NCBI RefSeq assembly: GCF_035046485.1
Contig: NC_085137.1
Coordinates: 345,578,505-345,642,504 of the forward strand
Reading direction: 5' to 3'
DNA length: 64,000 nt
From: Aedes albopictus
Lineage: Eukaryota; Arthropoda; Insecta; Diptera; Culicidae
Shown: in pieces, positions 1-10,441 of the stretch
Layout: the number at the start of each line of letters is the position of its first letter
How positions within the stretch are numbered: the stretch's first letter is position 1
Notes under the pieces: generated by a model
Databases searched by the model: none
Seen by the model: only the letters and a program-made list of their open reading frames with translations
What the model was told of the DNA's origin: nothing
Position numbers and translations under genes: made by a program

Positions 1-1779
1 ATTCAACAGAAGCGCAAAAACTAATGTTCATTAAATTGAAATTATTTTGATTTTTTTTTTATTTGTTGTAAGAAATGTAATAAAAGCTCATGTTTAAACG
101 GTCTTCCATATTAATTGGTGACTGCGCATGCTAGACCAAACCGAAGATCAAACTCGAAAAAAAACATCTGCAAATAATTATTTTTAACTTCCATTTTGGC
201 TTTGCCACCAGATATGTAGCTGAGCGATTCCAAGCAACAGCATCAAAATTAAGGAAAATTTTTAATTCATGATTTTCTATTGAACTGAAACTTTGCACAG
301 TTTTTCAGTTCCATCTAAATCGCCATTTTTCGATATCAAATTTTTATTTAGAGCCACGACTAACTTTTCAAAAGGGTGTATGTGAAAATGGTTCAAAAAT
401 ATTCAAAAATATGCACAGCAAAAACGGATTGTTCGATTGTTATAAATTTTTCAGCAAAGTTAGATAGCTAAATGGTGATTTCTAAGAAAATATACACTGT
501 GAAAAAAAATCTATTTTATCATTGAAAAACATCATTTTTGTCACAAAAACTCAAGTATCTCAAAACCCTATCTTTTTACCAACTTGAATTTTTTAGGGAA
601 AACGGTCCATTGTATAAGCAATCTACCATAAAAATTTGGTGATGGTAAACTAATAAACAAAAAAGTTATAACATTTCAAAAATTTCACAATTTTTACATT
701 TAGTAAAAAAAATTTTTCTGTGTAAATTATTTCGGCCGGGAATCACGATTTGATGCTGATTTTATTGTTCAGCAAAGTTAGATAACTAAATGGCGATTCC
801 TAAGAAAATATACACTGTGAAAAAAATCTTTTTTAACATTAAAAAATATCATTTTTGTCACGAAAACTCAAATATCTCAAAACCCTATCTTTTTACCAAC
901 GTAATTTTTTAGAGAAAACGGTCCATTGTATTAGCAATCTACCATGAAAATAAACAAAAAAGTTATGACAATTCTAACATTTCACAATTTTCACATTTAG
1001 TAATAATTTTTTTTAGTGTAAATTATTTCGGCCGGAAATTGAAGTTTGATGCTGATTTTATTGTTAATGGCCTTGCGTGAGTAAAACAAGTTGTTTTTAT
1101 TATATATTATATATACATATAATATAATATACTATGTACCGTAATGTTCCGATTTTATCACGCCCTCCGCGCATTAGTCGTTTATTCATTAATTTGCTGT
1201 TACATTTGAGGACAAGTGTTTTCCCTCTTCTTCAAGATGAATGTTGAAAGCGTGTTTTGCAACGTTAAAAATATTGAAATGGGTATAGATGTTGAAGAAT
1301 ATTACAGGGCATTTTTGAAAAGGGGCGTAATTAAATTGTTTAAACAGATGTCGCTGATGGCAATTTCTCAGTTGTTGTCGTTTTCGAACTTCCTGCGCCC
1401 TGCTTTACCGATGATATACAGATGGCTCGTTTGTCAAATTCTAGACGGCAGGACGTGCAAATGCGTAATTTTGTACACAATGTGGACATTTGGGCATAAC
1501 CAGTCTCTTTCAGTTTATCTATGGTGCTTTCGGTGAGATTTCGTAACTCTTTTGAACATTTTTTTTCATCAAACGGTCTACAAGAGAGCGTTGAGTTGAA
1601 GACCTTTGAGAAAGCGACTGTTCATCTTGTTCGTTAGATTATAATAAACAAAATCACTTATTAATTTTAACTTACTTGTTTGGTGTTGGTGGCTGAAGAA
1701 AAAAAAAACTATACAATTTTTAATATTCATAGCGGTAGTATTTTTTTGTTTTTTTCGTGAGCATTGTCAGGTATGTATA

Positions 1780-2036
1780 CAGACAAACAAACGTAACACT
1801 GGCGAAATTTTCATTGACCACGCCTTCAACGATCATTTTGAATCTTGGTTGTGGCTTTCATAACAAGAAGAGCGCCCATCGTTTTTCTTTGCGTTTGACG
1901 TTTCACACTAGCGCCTTCTGATGACGATATTGCACAACGCAGTGTTTCGTGAAACATTTCCACCAGGTGGTGATAGTGTGAACTGGGCGATGAATTTTCA
2001 CTAAAATTGTTCTAGGCGTTTCGTCTGTTTGTCTGT
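1780..2036. mobile_element. MITE with CAGACAAAC inverted ends
   Basis: The left end, CAGACAAACAAACGTAAC, is matched in reverse complement by the right end, which reads CAGACAAACAGACGAAAC when flipped. The copy is about 257 bp with a partly palindromic interior, and no coding capacity is seen. A TA lies just outside one end, which would fit a Tc1/mariner-type insertion, but the duplication is not clean. It lies inside the larger foldback element, so it is probably younger than that element. Confidence 0.65.
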
Positions 2037-2106
2037 GGTATGTACCTCTTATGCATTTGTTGTTGTTGAAGTTACTCGCATTCTTCCGATCATAAAGTCT
2101 GTTCTC

Positions 2107-2333
2107 TACACACTTAATTTTGATTACACCGAGTTCGGTAATTTTTTGACGAGATTAAAACTGCTGAGCACCGAACTCGTTCAGCAAAAATGCATTGTTT
2201 ACCTTTTCCATACGATTTTGACAGTTGTTTTACTGAGCCTCAGTAAAATCGATTACCGAAACTACCGAGATCGTACTGCTGTTATAATCTCGTCAAAAAA
2301 GTACCGAACAGGCAATTCAGAAATAAGTGTGTA
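2107..2333. mobile_element. TA-flanked MITE, copy 1 (CACACTTA ends)
   Basis: The copy is flanked by TA on both sides, with ends CACACTTA and TAAGTGTG. The inverted repeats run for about 55 bp and include the shared stretch TTTTTTGACGAGATTA. A second copy in the opposite orientation is at about 31708-31932. The size, the TA target and the lack of coding content fit a Tc1/mariner-type MITE. The 101-codon frame crossing it (2029-2334) is an accident of the repeat. Confidence 0.7.
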
Positions 2334-3137
2334 AGAGGGATTTTTTTTGCGGATAAACTAGACGTATACGCGTATAAAAAAACTTTTATTATACAGCTTT
2401 TGTCTTAAAAATAAATTCAATTCCATTTTTCTTATAATCAACAGCTTTTCAACACTATCAAGGGATTTTTTCACCAGTCACGTACAATAAAAAGTATGAC
2501 AATCTCAATATTTTTGATCACAACACTGGATCGCGTCTAAGTTTCAAATAGATACTATAGTAATTACGAATAATCAAACTAAAGTATCATGAAAACAACT
2601 TGTTTAATTCAGGCGGTAGCCTTTACAATAAAATCAGCATCAAAATATAATTCTCGAAATAATTTACACAGAAAAAATTTTTTTTTTGTTACTAAATGTA
2701 AAAATTGTGAAATGTTTGAAATGTCATAACTTTTTTGTTTATCAGTTTACCATCACCAAAATTTTATGGTAGATAGCTGATATAATGGGCCATTTCCCCT
2801 AAAAAATTGAAGTTGGTAAAAAGATAGGGTTTTGAGATATTTGAGTTTTTGTGACAAATATCATATTTTTTCAAAGTAGAAAAAGAAATTTTTTACAGTG
2901 TATATTTTCTAAGGAATCATCATTTAGTTATCTAACTTTGCTGAAAAATTTATAACAATCGAACAATCCGTTTTTGCTGTACAGCTTTTAGAATATTTTA
3001 GAACTATTTTCGCATACACCCTTTTGAAAAGTTAGTCGTGAGTGAATATGAAGGTTTAATATCAAAAAATGGCGATTTATATGAAATTGAAAAACTGTGC
3101 AAAGTTTCAGATATTTTTGAAATGGTCGCTCAGGATC

Positions 3138-4262
3138 GACTGACATGACTCCGTGGAATTCCTCAGCTGTAAAATGTTAGCATAAGTAACCTAATTTATT
3201 ACTTGCTGGTGCTTAATAACCGCACTAGAAGAAAACATGAGTTTCTTATTAATTTTATGAAAGCCGACAGATTTGCCTTTACTCGTTTTATAGATATAAT
3301 TTACGCTTCTAGTAAACAAATTCATCATGCCGCACTCAATTTGCATTTATCTACCACTAGAAAGCGGTTTAAGGTTTCTGTTTAATGTTCTAATATTTTT
3401 TGTGCGGTTTGTTATTGTCGATTTTCGTCCTTTTCAAAAGTAGCGCTTGCCGCTTTGAATCTGACAGTACCACCCGGACCAAAATTTTTAGGTACGCTGA
3501 CGTTGTTCGGCAGCTGTCAAGAAGCTCCCGGGTTGGTTTGCTTGGTAACTTGATGTTTCATGGACATTCTCGAAGGAGACATTGAGATGCAGCAAGTTTT
3601 CTGCGCGAAACTAGCGATCACTATTACTGCTATTGCTGCTGCAACATTCCATTACGATTACGCGATAGAAGGAAGGAGGGGGCACTTGTCACAACGAGGA
3701 GGCAGGTACGCCAAGGAAACGCGAAATGGAAATTTAAAGTGCACTGCAAATAGCACAACCGACAATGTTTGCCGGGGTGTGCATAATGTGCAGTTTAAAT
3801 TGATGCAGGAAATGAAAAAGGACATCCCATCAAGATCAAAGCACCGAGAAATGTACCTAGGAGTCTTTAATTCCACCGTGTGGAGTATAAATTTCCCATT
3901 CGCTACAATTTAAAGGGCATCACCAATTATTTCCACCGCCCCAGCATTTTGATGAAACTCAATTAAGTTGACACAAAGTAGCCTCATCGGATGCTCTGCC
4001 TGATTTCGCCCCAGCACCGCCACCATCGCTGCCGCTGCGCTACTGAATAGCACAAGAATGATAATAATCTGAAAGAGCAAGCTCTTGATAAATGCTATTA
4101 ACGAAATCTTGTCACAGAGTGCGAACCCACTACCTAGCTGCTTGCGCTCCTTTTGACTTTCTAATTACCGAGAGCTTTTCATAAAATAGTGAAGCAGCGT
4201 CAGGGCAAAGACAGTTTGCCAACGAACACCAAAGGCGAGATTCAATCTCGATGTAATTAAAT
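3138..4262. other. Non-repetitive island, no assignable gene
   Basis: Base composition becomes more even and the repeat motifs stop. The longest open frame on the plus strand is 3560-3913 (117 codons, start MDILEGDIEMQQ). It has a hydrophobic patch near residues 17-32 (LAITITAIAAATF) but no motif that I recognise. An overlapping 72-codon frame on the minus strand is an antisense shadow. The island could be unique intronic or intergenic DNA, and I cannot support a gene call. Confidence 0.4.
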
Positions 4263-4439
4263 TAATTTGAGCTTTCTTTTCAGATTTTGGAAGGTTCAGA
4301 AGAATTTCAAATTTTTCTAGTTTGCAAAGTCAATCTTTGGTCTGGAGATGCAGGTGGAAATTAGAAGCATGACGTTACAACGTGCTTGAAGATGCTTTGA
4401 TATCATCCAAAAAATCTACTTCTAAGAATTTCGAGCTGT

Positions 4440-5428
4440 AATTGTGTCAAGATTTTTTTTTTTCTTAGAGCAAATTTGGCAAGAGCTTGTAGGACAATTC
4501 CAGGAAGAAATTATTGAGTATTCTTTTAAAGAGAAATTTCTTAGAAAAGGACTCCTGAAAGACATTTAAGGAGTAATATTTTTTCAGTTTACTTTTCAAT
4601 AAAATAGTGCAGTGCAGGTACAAAGTTTTTCAGAAAAAAAAAAAACAGTGCAAGTTTCAAAGGAACTTTCAAAAGAATTTTGATGGTATTTCTAAATTAT
4701 CTTTAATAGTTAAATTCTTGGAAAATATGTTCGAAAACTTTGTGAAATAACATCTTGCATAAAGTTCTGTAGAAAAATCTTTTAACGAAACAAAATGAAT
4801 TGCTGAGGATATTTTTGGACAAATCAAAAGCGTTTGTCGAAGGAATTACCGCTGGATTTTTTTTTATAAGAATTCCCAAAAAGAACAAACATTTCAAATT
4901 TCAAAAGACAAATTTCTGGTAGAATTTACGAGGAAATTTCCAATGGAATTTTGATGCAAATAGCTAAAGAAAACACAGAAAAAATTTCCAAAGGTATTTA
5001 TAAATATTGCACACGCAATTTTCAAAAATGTAATGTAAATGTAAATGTAAATGTAATTTCAAAATGTTTAAACAAACTGTCCAGGAATTATTTCATAAAG
5101 AATTAAGAATTTCGAAGAAGTTTCCAACGAAATTCGTGGGGAAATACTGGAAATAATGCAGGATTCTGAGAAGAAGAATTTGTCACGAATTTTCCGAAGA
5201 AATCTTAAAAGAATTTCCTAGAAACTGCCGAAGGAATTTCCAAATTACTTTCCATGAAAACGCCAATGTTATTCTTGAACTGATTGCCTTACAAGTTTTA
5301 AAAGATATGCTGATGTGTTTTACAAAAATATTGCTGAAGGAACACCCAACGAAGTTGACGGAGAAATCTGCAGAGAAATAAAAGATGGCAATCACAAAAA
5401 CAAATGTTGAAGGAATCTCCAATGGCTT
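4440..5428. repeat. Degenerate GGAATTTC-type short-period tract
   Basis: Loosely repeated units such as GGAATTTCC, AAGAAATT and GAAGGAAT recur every 12-30 bp without a fixed period. A short AATGTA microsatellite lies at 5028-5056. Tracts of the same flavour recur at about 15690-16300, 37861-39910, 47400-50200, 56700-58000 and 60640-60880. Open frames here (for example 5183-5422 on the minus strand) follow from the stop-poor periodicity and are not genes. Confidence 0.6.
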
Positions 5429-6293
5429 CCCGACTAGAAGATTCTAACAAAAATATAACAAACCCTGATATTTATAACTCATTCATAATCAAGTTTAGAA
5501 ATATTATATCTTAATTATATCATATTATGTTATAAATGTTGTTTAATAACTGATTGTGAAATAATTTAGTTTCAATTACTTGACATTCAAAAAATCATTT
5601 TGTACAATTGTAATAAAATATGATAGGAACTAGTTTTCTTCATATTTTGTTATAATGATCAGATCATAACAAAATAGGTTATTAGTTTGATTGGACGGTG
5701 TACTTTTTGTTACAATTTTAGTTATTCCCGGGTTCCCAACCGGTGGTACGCGGCCCCCTGGGGGGCCGTGAAGCCAGTCTAGGGGGGCCGCGATGTTACC
5801 AAAAAAAATGTTAAATTTTTATTCTATGTTGTGCAAATTATATCAATTTTTAATTTTGTATACCGCCACCCCCAAAAGCCACAATTTGAGGAAACAAATT
5901 TTCAGTTTAAAAAGCCTTCAGAAGAAAAAAAAATTTCGGCTGCGCCGCTATTTTTCAGCTATGATTCAAATTGAATGTTCATGACATCATTTTTACGAAA
6001 TGTGAGTGTCATTGATCGTCGAAAATCCCTCCCACAGTAAATTTTTGGCTACGTCACTGTACCCAAAAAAAACTCGGTTTCGTTCATTTAATTAATTTTT
6101 TTTTTTCTAAAAATTTTCATTGGGCCGCGGATGTTTTGACAATTCTTAAAGGGGGTCGCCATCTCAAAAAGGTTGGGAACCCCTGAGTTATTTTAACATC
6201 ATCCTGCACCTAGTTTATAACATAATAAGTTGTAGAATTTTTATAACATCATAACACAATGTATTATAAACTTGATAGATTTTTCTAGTCGGG
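5429..6293. mobile_element. Inverted-repeat element with CCCGACTAGAA ends
   Basis: CCCGACTAGAA at 5429 is mirrored by TTCTAGTCGGG ending at 6293. The flanks inside are rich in TTATAACA/TGTTATAA, so the DNA is self-complementary over much of its length. A likely relative is at 25619-26214, with ends resembling CCCGACCAG and the same TTATAACA-rich interior. A hAT-like MITE interrupts it at 5728-6185. No coding frame is seen. The superfamily is unknown. Confidence 0.6.
5728..6185. mobile_element. hAT-like MITE nested in the CCCGACTAG element
   Basis: The right end, read inward, is CAGGGGTTCCCAACC, a classic hAT-type terminal repeat. The left end is CCGGGTTCCCAACC. The 8 bases on each side match at 7 of 8 (AGTTATTC and AGTTATTT), as expected for an 8-bp hAT duplication. 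The subterminal DNA is GC-rich (GCGGCCCCCTGGGGGGCC) against an AT-rich background. No transposase is present; the 63-codon frame at 5793-5984 has no similarity that I recognise. Confidence 0.8.
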
Positions 6294-6325
6294 TTCTCGC
6301 AAAATTACCGAAGAAATTCTCAAAG

Positions 6326-6522
6326 TAGGGGAAATTACCTATTCTCGGCCGTTTTGTTCTCTTCGTCTTTAGGGGTTTTTTTGAAACCTATTGAACTCAG
6401 AGTTGGTCTCAAATCCTTCCCAACTAAGCTGAATTATATGGCCAAGTTTCAGGAAATTTGGCTGACAAAAACCCCCCATGACGAAGAGAACAAACCTGCC
6501 GATAATACCCATTGTCACCCTA
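6326..6522. mobile_element. ~200-bp MITE with TAGGG ends
   Basis: The left arm TAGGGGAAATTACCTATT, followed by a TCGGC motif and then TTTGTTCTCTTCGTC, is matched by the reverse complement of the right arm, which reads TAGGGTGACAATGGGTATTA and then the same TTTGTTCTCTTCGTC. The paired arms cover about 45 bp each. There is no coding content. Confidence 0.7.
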
Positions 6523-6808
6523 TTTGCCGATGGAATATAAAAATAAAAATTTAAAAGACACTACACTGTCTTGAACCAAAAGTTTCAAAATAATGCCGGA
6601 TTATTCCCAAAGTAAATACTGAAAGAATTTTCAATGCAATTATAGAGCATTTCCAGCTCAACGTAAGATTCGCGTAGACGCGGCCTTTTCCAATCCCATT
6701 TAAATTTTGCGCATGAATGAGCTTCTATCTGAAAATGTTTTTCATATTATTCGTTTAGCAATATTCTTCACCTAACTTTTGAAAAGGGCATATGAAATAA
6801 GCCTAATA

Positions 6809-6960
6809 ATAGAGCTTGCTGACGTTTATTCACCTTTCTCTTTCAAACATGCAGGCGGAATAGGGTTTGTTGTCATCAGGAAAGGTTTCCCGATGAAAAC
6901 AAATCCTATCCCGCCTGCAGGCTTGAAAGAGAGAGGTGAATAAACGTCAGCAAGCTCTAT
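6809..6960. repeat. 152-bp near-perfect hairpin next to an A tract
   Basis: The first ~76 bases are almost exactly the reverse complement of the last ~76. The ends are ATAGAGCTTGCTGACG and CGTCAGCAAGCTCTAT, with the centre near 6884. I count only about eight mismatches along the stem. An A-rich run (6961-6980) follows at once. It may be a very young MITE, and if transcribed it would give a long double-stranded RNA hairpin. The 95-codon minus-strand frame at 6826-7113 is a by-product. Confidence 0.85.
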
Positions 6961-8005
6961 ATTTAAAAAAAAAAAAAATACCTCAAAAACGGTTTGTTGG
7001 ACTGAAATGATGTCTTCGACGATGTTTGAGAATTTTGTAGGAACTTTAGAAAAAAAAAATACAATGAGAATAATATTCATCGCAGTTCTATGTTGGTGGA
7101 CATATAATTTCAATTTTCCTAAACTTTACCCTTCGGTTTTTTTTTCAATATTTTTTCACAATACAACTGTCTTTCAGCCTCAAAATTGCAAAAGTAGCCC
7201 AGGATAACAATAAATGCTTTTTAACTATTTTTCTCGAATTTTTGTTTTTTTTTTATCGATTTTTTAAACGGGCGAAAAGAAATAGTTTTTGGGAAAATAG
7301 ATTCTACGTACAAATTCCAATCAAAAAACCATGCATGATTTTTTTTCCTACATTCCTTTTGTACCACGTTGCCAGCAGCTCGCTGACGTAGTGTACGGTT
7401 TGGGTAAAAGATCACCCTAATGCCAAAAGAGGATTAAGTTACAACGATTGCAAAAATAAAAAAAAATAGGAAAAATGGGCCTGGTTAAATGTTTTTCGAA
7501 ACGTTCTGAAAATTCACATAGGGAATTGGTTCCCTTATTAAGCATGTGGCACTAGGCTACGATTTATTTTTTCAAAATTTGTTGAAACCTCGAGTTCATA
7601 AGCTCTTATGGATTTTTGGAATGTTCTGAATCAAAAAATATTTTCATGTTCTAAATGCGAGGAAACAAAATTAAAAAAAAAATCCTCCAATGTTTTTCAT
7701 ATCCCTAAATATGATGCTAAGTATCTGGTTTGGATTAAAAAAAAAAATGCAAATAAACGTCAAAAATTCCAATTTTGCATGGAAAAAATCAAGTTTTAAG
7801 GCATGTTTTGGCAGTGTTTGGCAGAAATTGGACAAACGGTTGAAAAGTAATCGGACTCTAAAGTTATTTTTTTTTTTGTAAAAAGAAGAAAAAAATAAAT
7901 TAGATCTTCGGTGAAAAAATGGAAAAATAATGGCACTTGAAAGGGAAACACCTTTTTATTACACGAAAATTCAACTTTGAGGCGATTGCGCCACCTCTAA
8001 ATATC
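6961..8005. other. A+T-rich intergenic stretch
   Basis: The stretch is dominated by homopolymer A/T runs. At about 7340-7436 there is a fragment (CCTTTTGTACCACGTTGCC and then TCACCCTAATGCCAAAAGAGG) that resembles the small TTAA-flanked MITE at 23739-23811. Apart from this I see nothing; the short frames here are chance. Confidence 0.4.
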
Positions 8006-8995
8006 AATAGGGTATATGTACCATTCCTTGGCCTAATTTGCAAGCCGCATTGACAATTTTGACCATAACTCATGAATTAATAGCAATAGAAATAATATGT
8101 TGACCCTATTACACACTCTAGGTAATGCATGTTTCCCCAATTGGAAGTAAACTCACGTAAATATTCAAGAATTTACTTTATTAAGTTGAAAAGACTCGAT
8201 GCGATGGTATGCAACGTATGGTACAAAAATTGGCCTATTAGTGGATACAACGTTGGCCTATTGCTTTCCATGCACTAGAACCACTTATTATCTCATTTTT
8301 TCAATATTTTTGCTGAAGTATTATCTCTGTTTGTTCACCAATCTTACTTGTACATTACATTTTTGGAGCCAAATTTTCAAAAAACTATAAATAAATTACT
8401 TAAACTTAAGTTCTTTCTTAATTTATTAACGAAAACAACGCAAACCTATTATTGTGTTATATTTTTACAGTCACCGTACACAAAATCTTTGTTCCTGTTT
8501 GTTCTATCTGGTTCTTACGCAAGCATTGTTGTTGACGTCACTTTATCGGTGTTGTTGACGTCACTTTACTGATAGGCCAAGATTTGGGTACATAGTGAAA
8601 AAAATGTCCTCAATATTCGGCCCACATTCAACTTGTAAAATATTTATTATTCGTTGATAACAAATATACAAGTTCAAAATAGCGTCATTGACCGTCGCAT
8701 CAAATGTTCAGTTATTGAAAAGTCAGTTCGAAATGTTCCAGAATCATGCCATTTATGATTATGTGTATAGACTACCCACTAAGCCGAAGAATCATGGCGT
8801 CGACAGAAGCTAAACAAAGTGACATTTTCATTCATTTTTGATGCTCAAAAGTGCTAAAATTGAAACGAAATGTTACAGTTGTTTACCGCATAGCTTTTCC
8901 GATATCTAGTTATGCGTGTTTGTTTGAGTTTTTGGTTAACGTTGAGATAGGCCGAACGAGGGGGCTATGCCAACGAAGCATCCCGATACCCTATT
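8006..8995. mobile_element. ~1-kb element with AATAGGGTAT ends
   Basis: AATAGGGTAT at 8006-8015 is mirrored by ATACCCTATT at 8986-8995. Interrupted pairing continues inward (CATTCCTTGGCC on the left; a flipped CATGC..CGTTGGC on the right). The interior is A+T-rich and without recognisable coding content. A pair of TGACGTCA palindromes lies inside. The target duplication is not evident, so the boundaries are tentative. Confidence 0.5.
8527..8571. promoter_or_regulatory. Two tandem CRE-like TGACGTCA sites
   Basis: TGACGTCA occurs at 8533-8540 and again at 8556-8563, inside a direct repeat with a 23-bp period (GTTGTTGACGTCACTTTA). TGACGTCA is the full palindromic site bound by CREB/ATF bZIP factors. 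There is no gene beside it, so any activity is unknown. A small tandem duplication explains the pair just as well. Confidence 0.35.
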
Positions 8996-9108
8996 TTTGG
9001 CTCATACTTGAAAGTTTCTATATTTATGTCATTTGAATCCAGAAGAGCTTACGAATTCCAGGTTTCAACAACTTTACAAAAATAAGCCGCAGCCTAATGC
9101 GGCACCCA

Positions 9109-9261
9109 CCCAGCTAACACAAAGTCTTATATGATGGAATAGGATGCTAAAGTGGAGGCCATATACGTACATGCATCCATTTAACCGCGTGTAAAGTGTG
9201 CGTATATCGCCTCCACTTTTGCATCCTATTCAACATCATATGCGATCGTGTGTTGACTGGG
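9109..9261. mobile_element. 153-bp MITE with CCCAGCTAACAC-type ends
   Basis: The left end CCCAGCTAACACAAAG pairs with the flipped right end CCCAGTCAACACACGATC. The arms then share GAATAGGATGC and AAAGTGGAGGC. The phrase AAAGTGGAGGCCATAT recurs inside the larger element at 10442-12242, whose ends also begin CCCAGCCA, so the two are probably relatives. It is non-coding. Confidence 0.7.
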
Positions 9262-10441
9262 CATTTTCATCCTACGAAAAACAAAGAATTGAAGCGTTGT
9301 TTGTTTTGCTTCTTATTTTAGTGTTTTTGTAAGAAGTGAGCACACATGAATAGGGTGAATTTGGGAGCGTAAGATTACTTATGGCACTCATATCCTATCT
9401 GAGAAATAATTAATCCTTTTGTGATAAAAACTGTGAAACAGTAATCAAAAATCTCGAATAACATTCACTTTTTTAATTCGCTGTAACTTAAACATGATTA
9501 AATGTAGGAAAAATAAAATGCAGTTTTTTTCATCGCAACCTGTACATAGAATCTTTTTTGATATAAAAATATAGTAGAGTCAAGTACGAGACAATAAAGA
9601 CGACCATACAGTTGTGGTCGAAATGTGGATCTGTCAAAGGATGAAAATTCTTAGTGGTATTAATAGGAACAGTACTTAACCCGATTTTCTTTTTTCTTAT
9701 GAAAAATTCAAAAAATGGCTTGTTTCAAAATCGATGGAACATAAAAATTAAGGAAAAATATTTGGAAGCATTTGACCATCCTGGGCTATTTGGCAAATTT
9801 TGAGTCTAAAATAAGTCTAATTTCTAATAAAAATAATTAAAAGACCAAAGGGTAAGGATTAAAAAAAAAAATATATGACATCTAACATAAATCTGTAATG
9901 AATATTATTTTCAGTGTATTTTAAGTCCTTCAAATATCTTGAAACATCTTCGCAAACATCATTTCAATTCAACAAATCTTTTCGAGTTACAATTTTTTGA
10001 AGAAAATTTTCCACACGTCCGTTTCAAAAGTTAGATGAAGTTTTATGGATATCATGAAAAACATGTTCTGATAGACGGTTATATATGTATGTGCACAATT
10101 TCATTAGAATTGGAAAAGGTCGAGTCAAAAATGACATATATTTTGTGATTCGGGCTGGAAATGCTCAAAACTAATATGTATTGCATGTTTATAAATGATC
10201 CCCTATCGAAACTACTTCCAAATTCTTGCAGATATGTGACCTGACTTTCCGTTACAAATTTCATCATAAGTTGCTGCAAAATCTACTTAAAAAGTTTCGG
10301 CCCTCAAGAAGGTTTGTGTGTCCCGCAAACTGATTTTGAAATGTATTAGAATTAGATAATGGCCCGCTGGTTTAAGAATGACAATCAAAAATTTTTTCGT
10401 ATCCTAATATTTGTACAGAAAATATTCATAATTAGTAAAAT
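9262..10441. other. A+T-rich stretch with a possible retroelement fragment
   Basis: Most of this stretch is featureless. At about 9585-9650 the sequence AAAGACGACC, a spacer, then GGTCGAAATGTGG has the look of the self-complementary tail motif found in some retroelements, but it is decayed. No gene is visible. The 66-codon minus-strand frame at 10079-10279 has no recognised similarity. Confidence 0.35.

Larger units (their letters stand above)
215..3137. mobile_element. Foldback-type element with 0.5-kb inverted arms
   Basis: The right arm (about 2588-3132) is the reverse complement of the left arm (about 221-750). Matching landmarks are TGAGCGA (221-227) with TCGCTCA (3126-3132), and GAAACTTTGCACAG with CTGTGCAAAGTTTC. 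The left arm also contains an internal tandem duplication: roughly 458-755 and 770-1030 share the same order of motifs (AGCAAAGTTAGATA, then TACACTGTGAAAAAA, then CAAAAAAGTTAT). The centre holds two smaller MITEs, an AT microsatellite near 1099-1135, and no recognisable transposase. A frame of 106 codons at 1216-1536 is unrecognised and probably chance. It is presumably non-autonomous. A related element lies at 60960-64000. The exact outer ends and the target duplication are uncertain. Confidence 0.7.
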
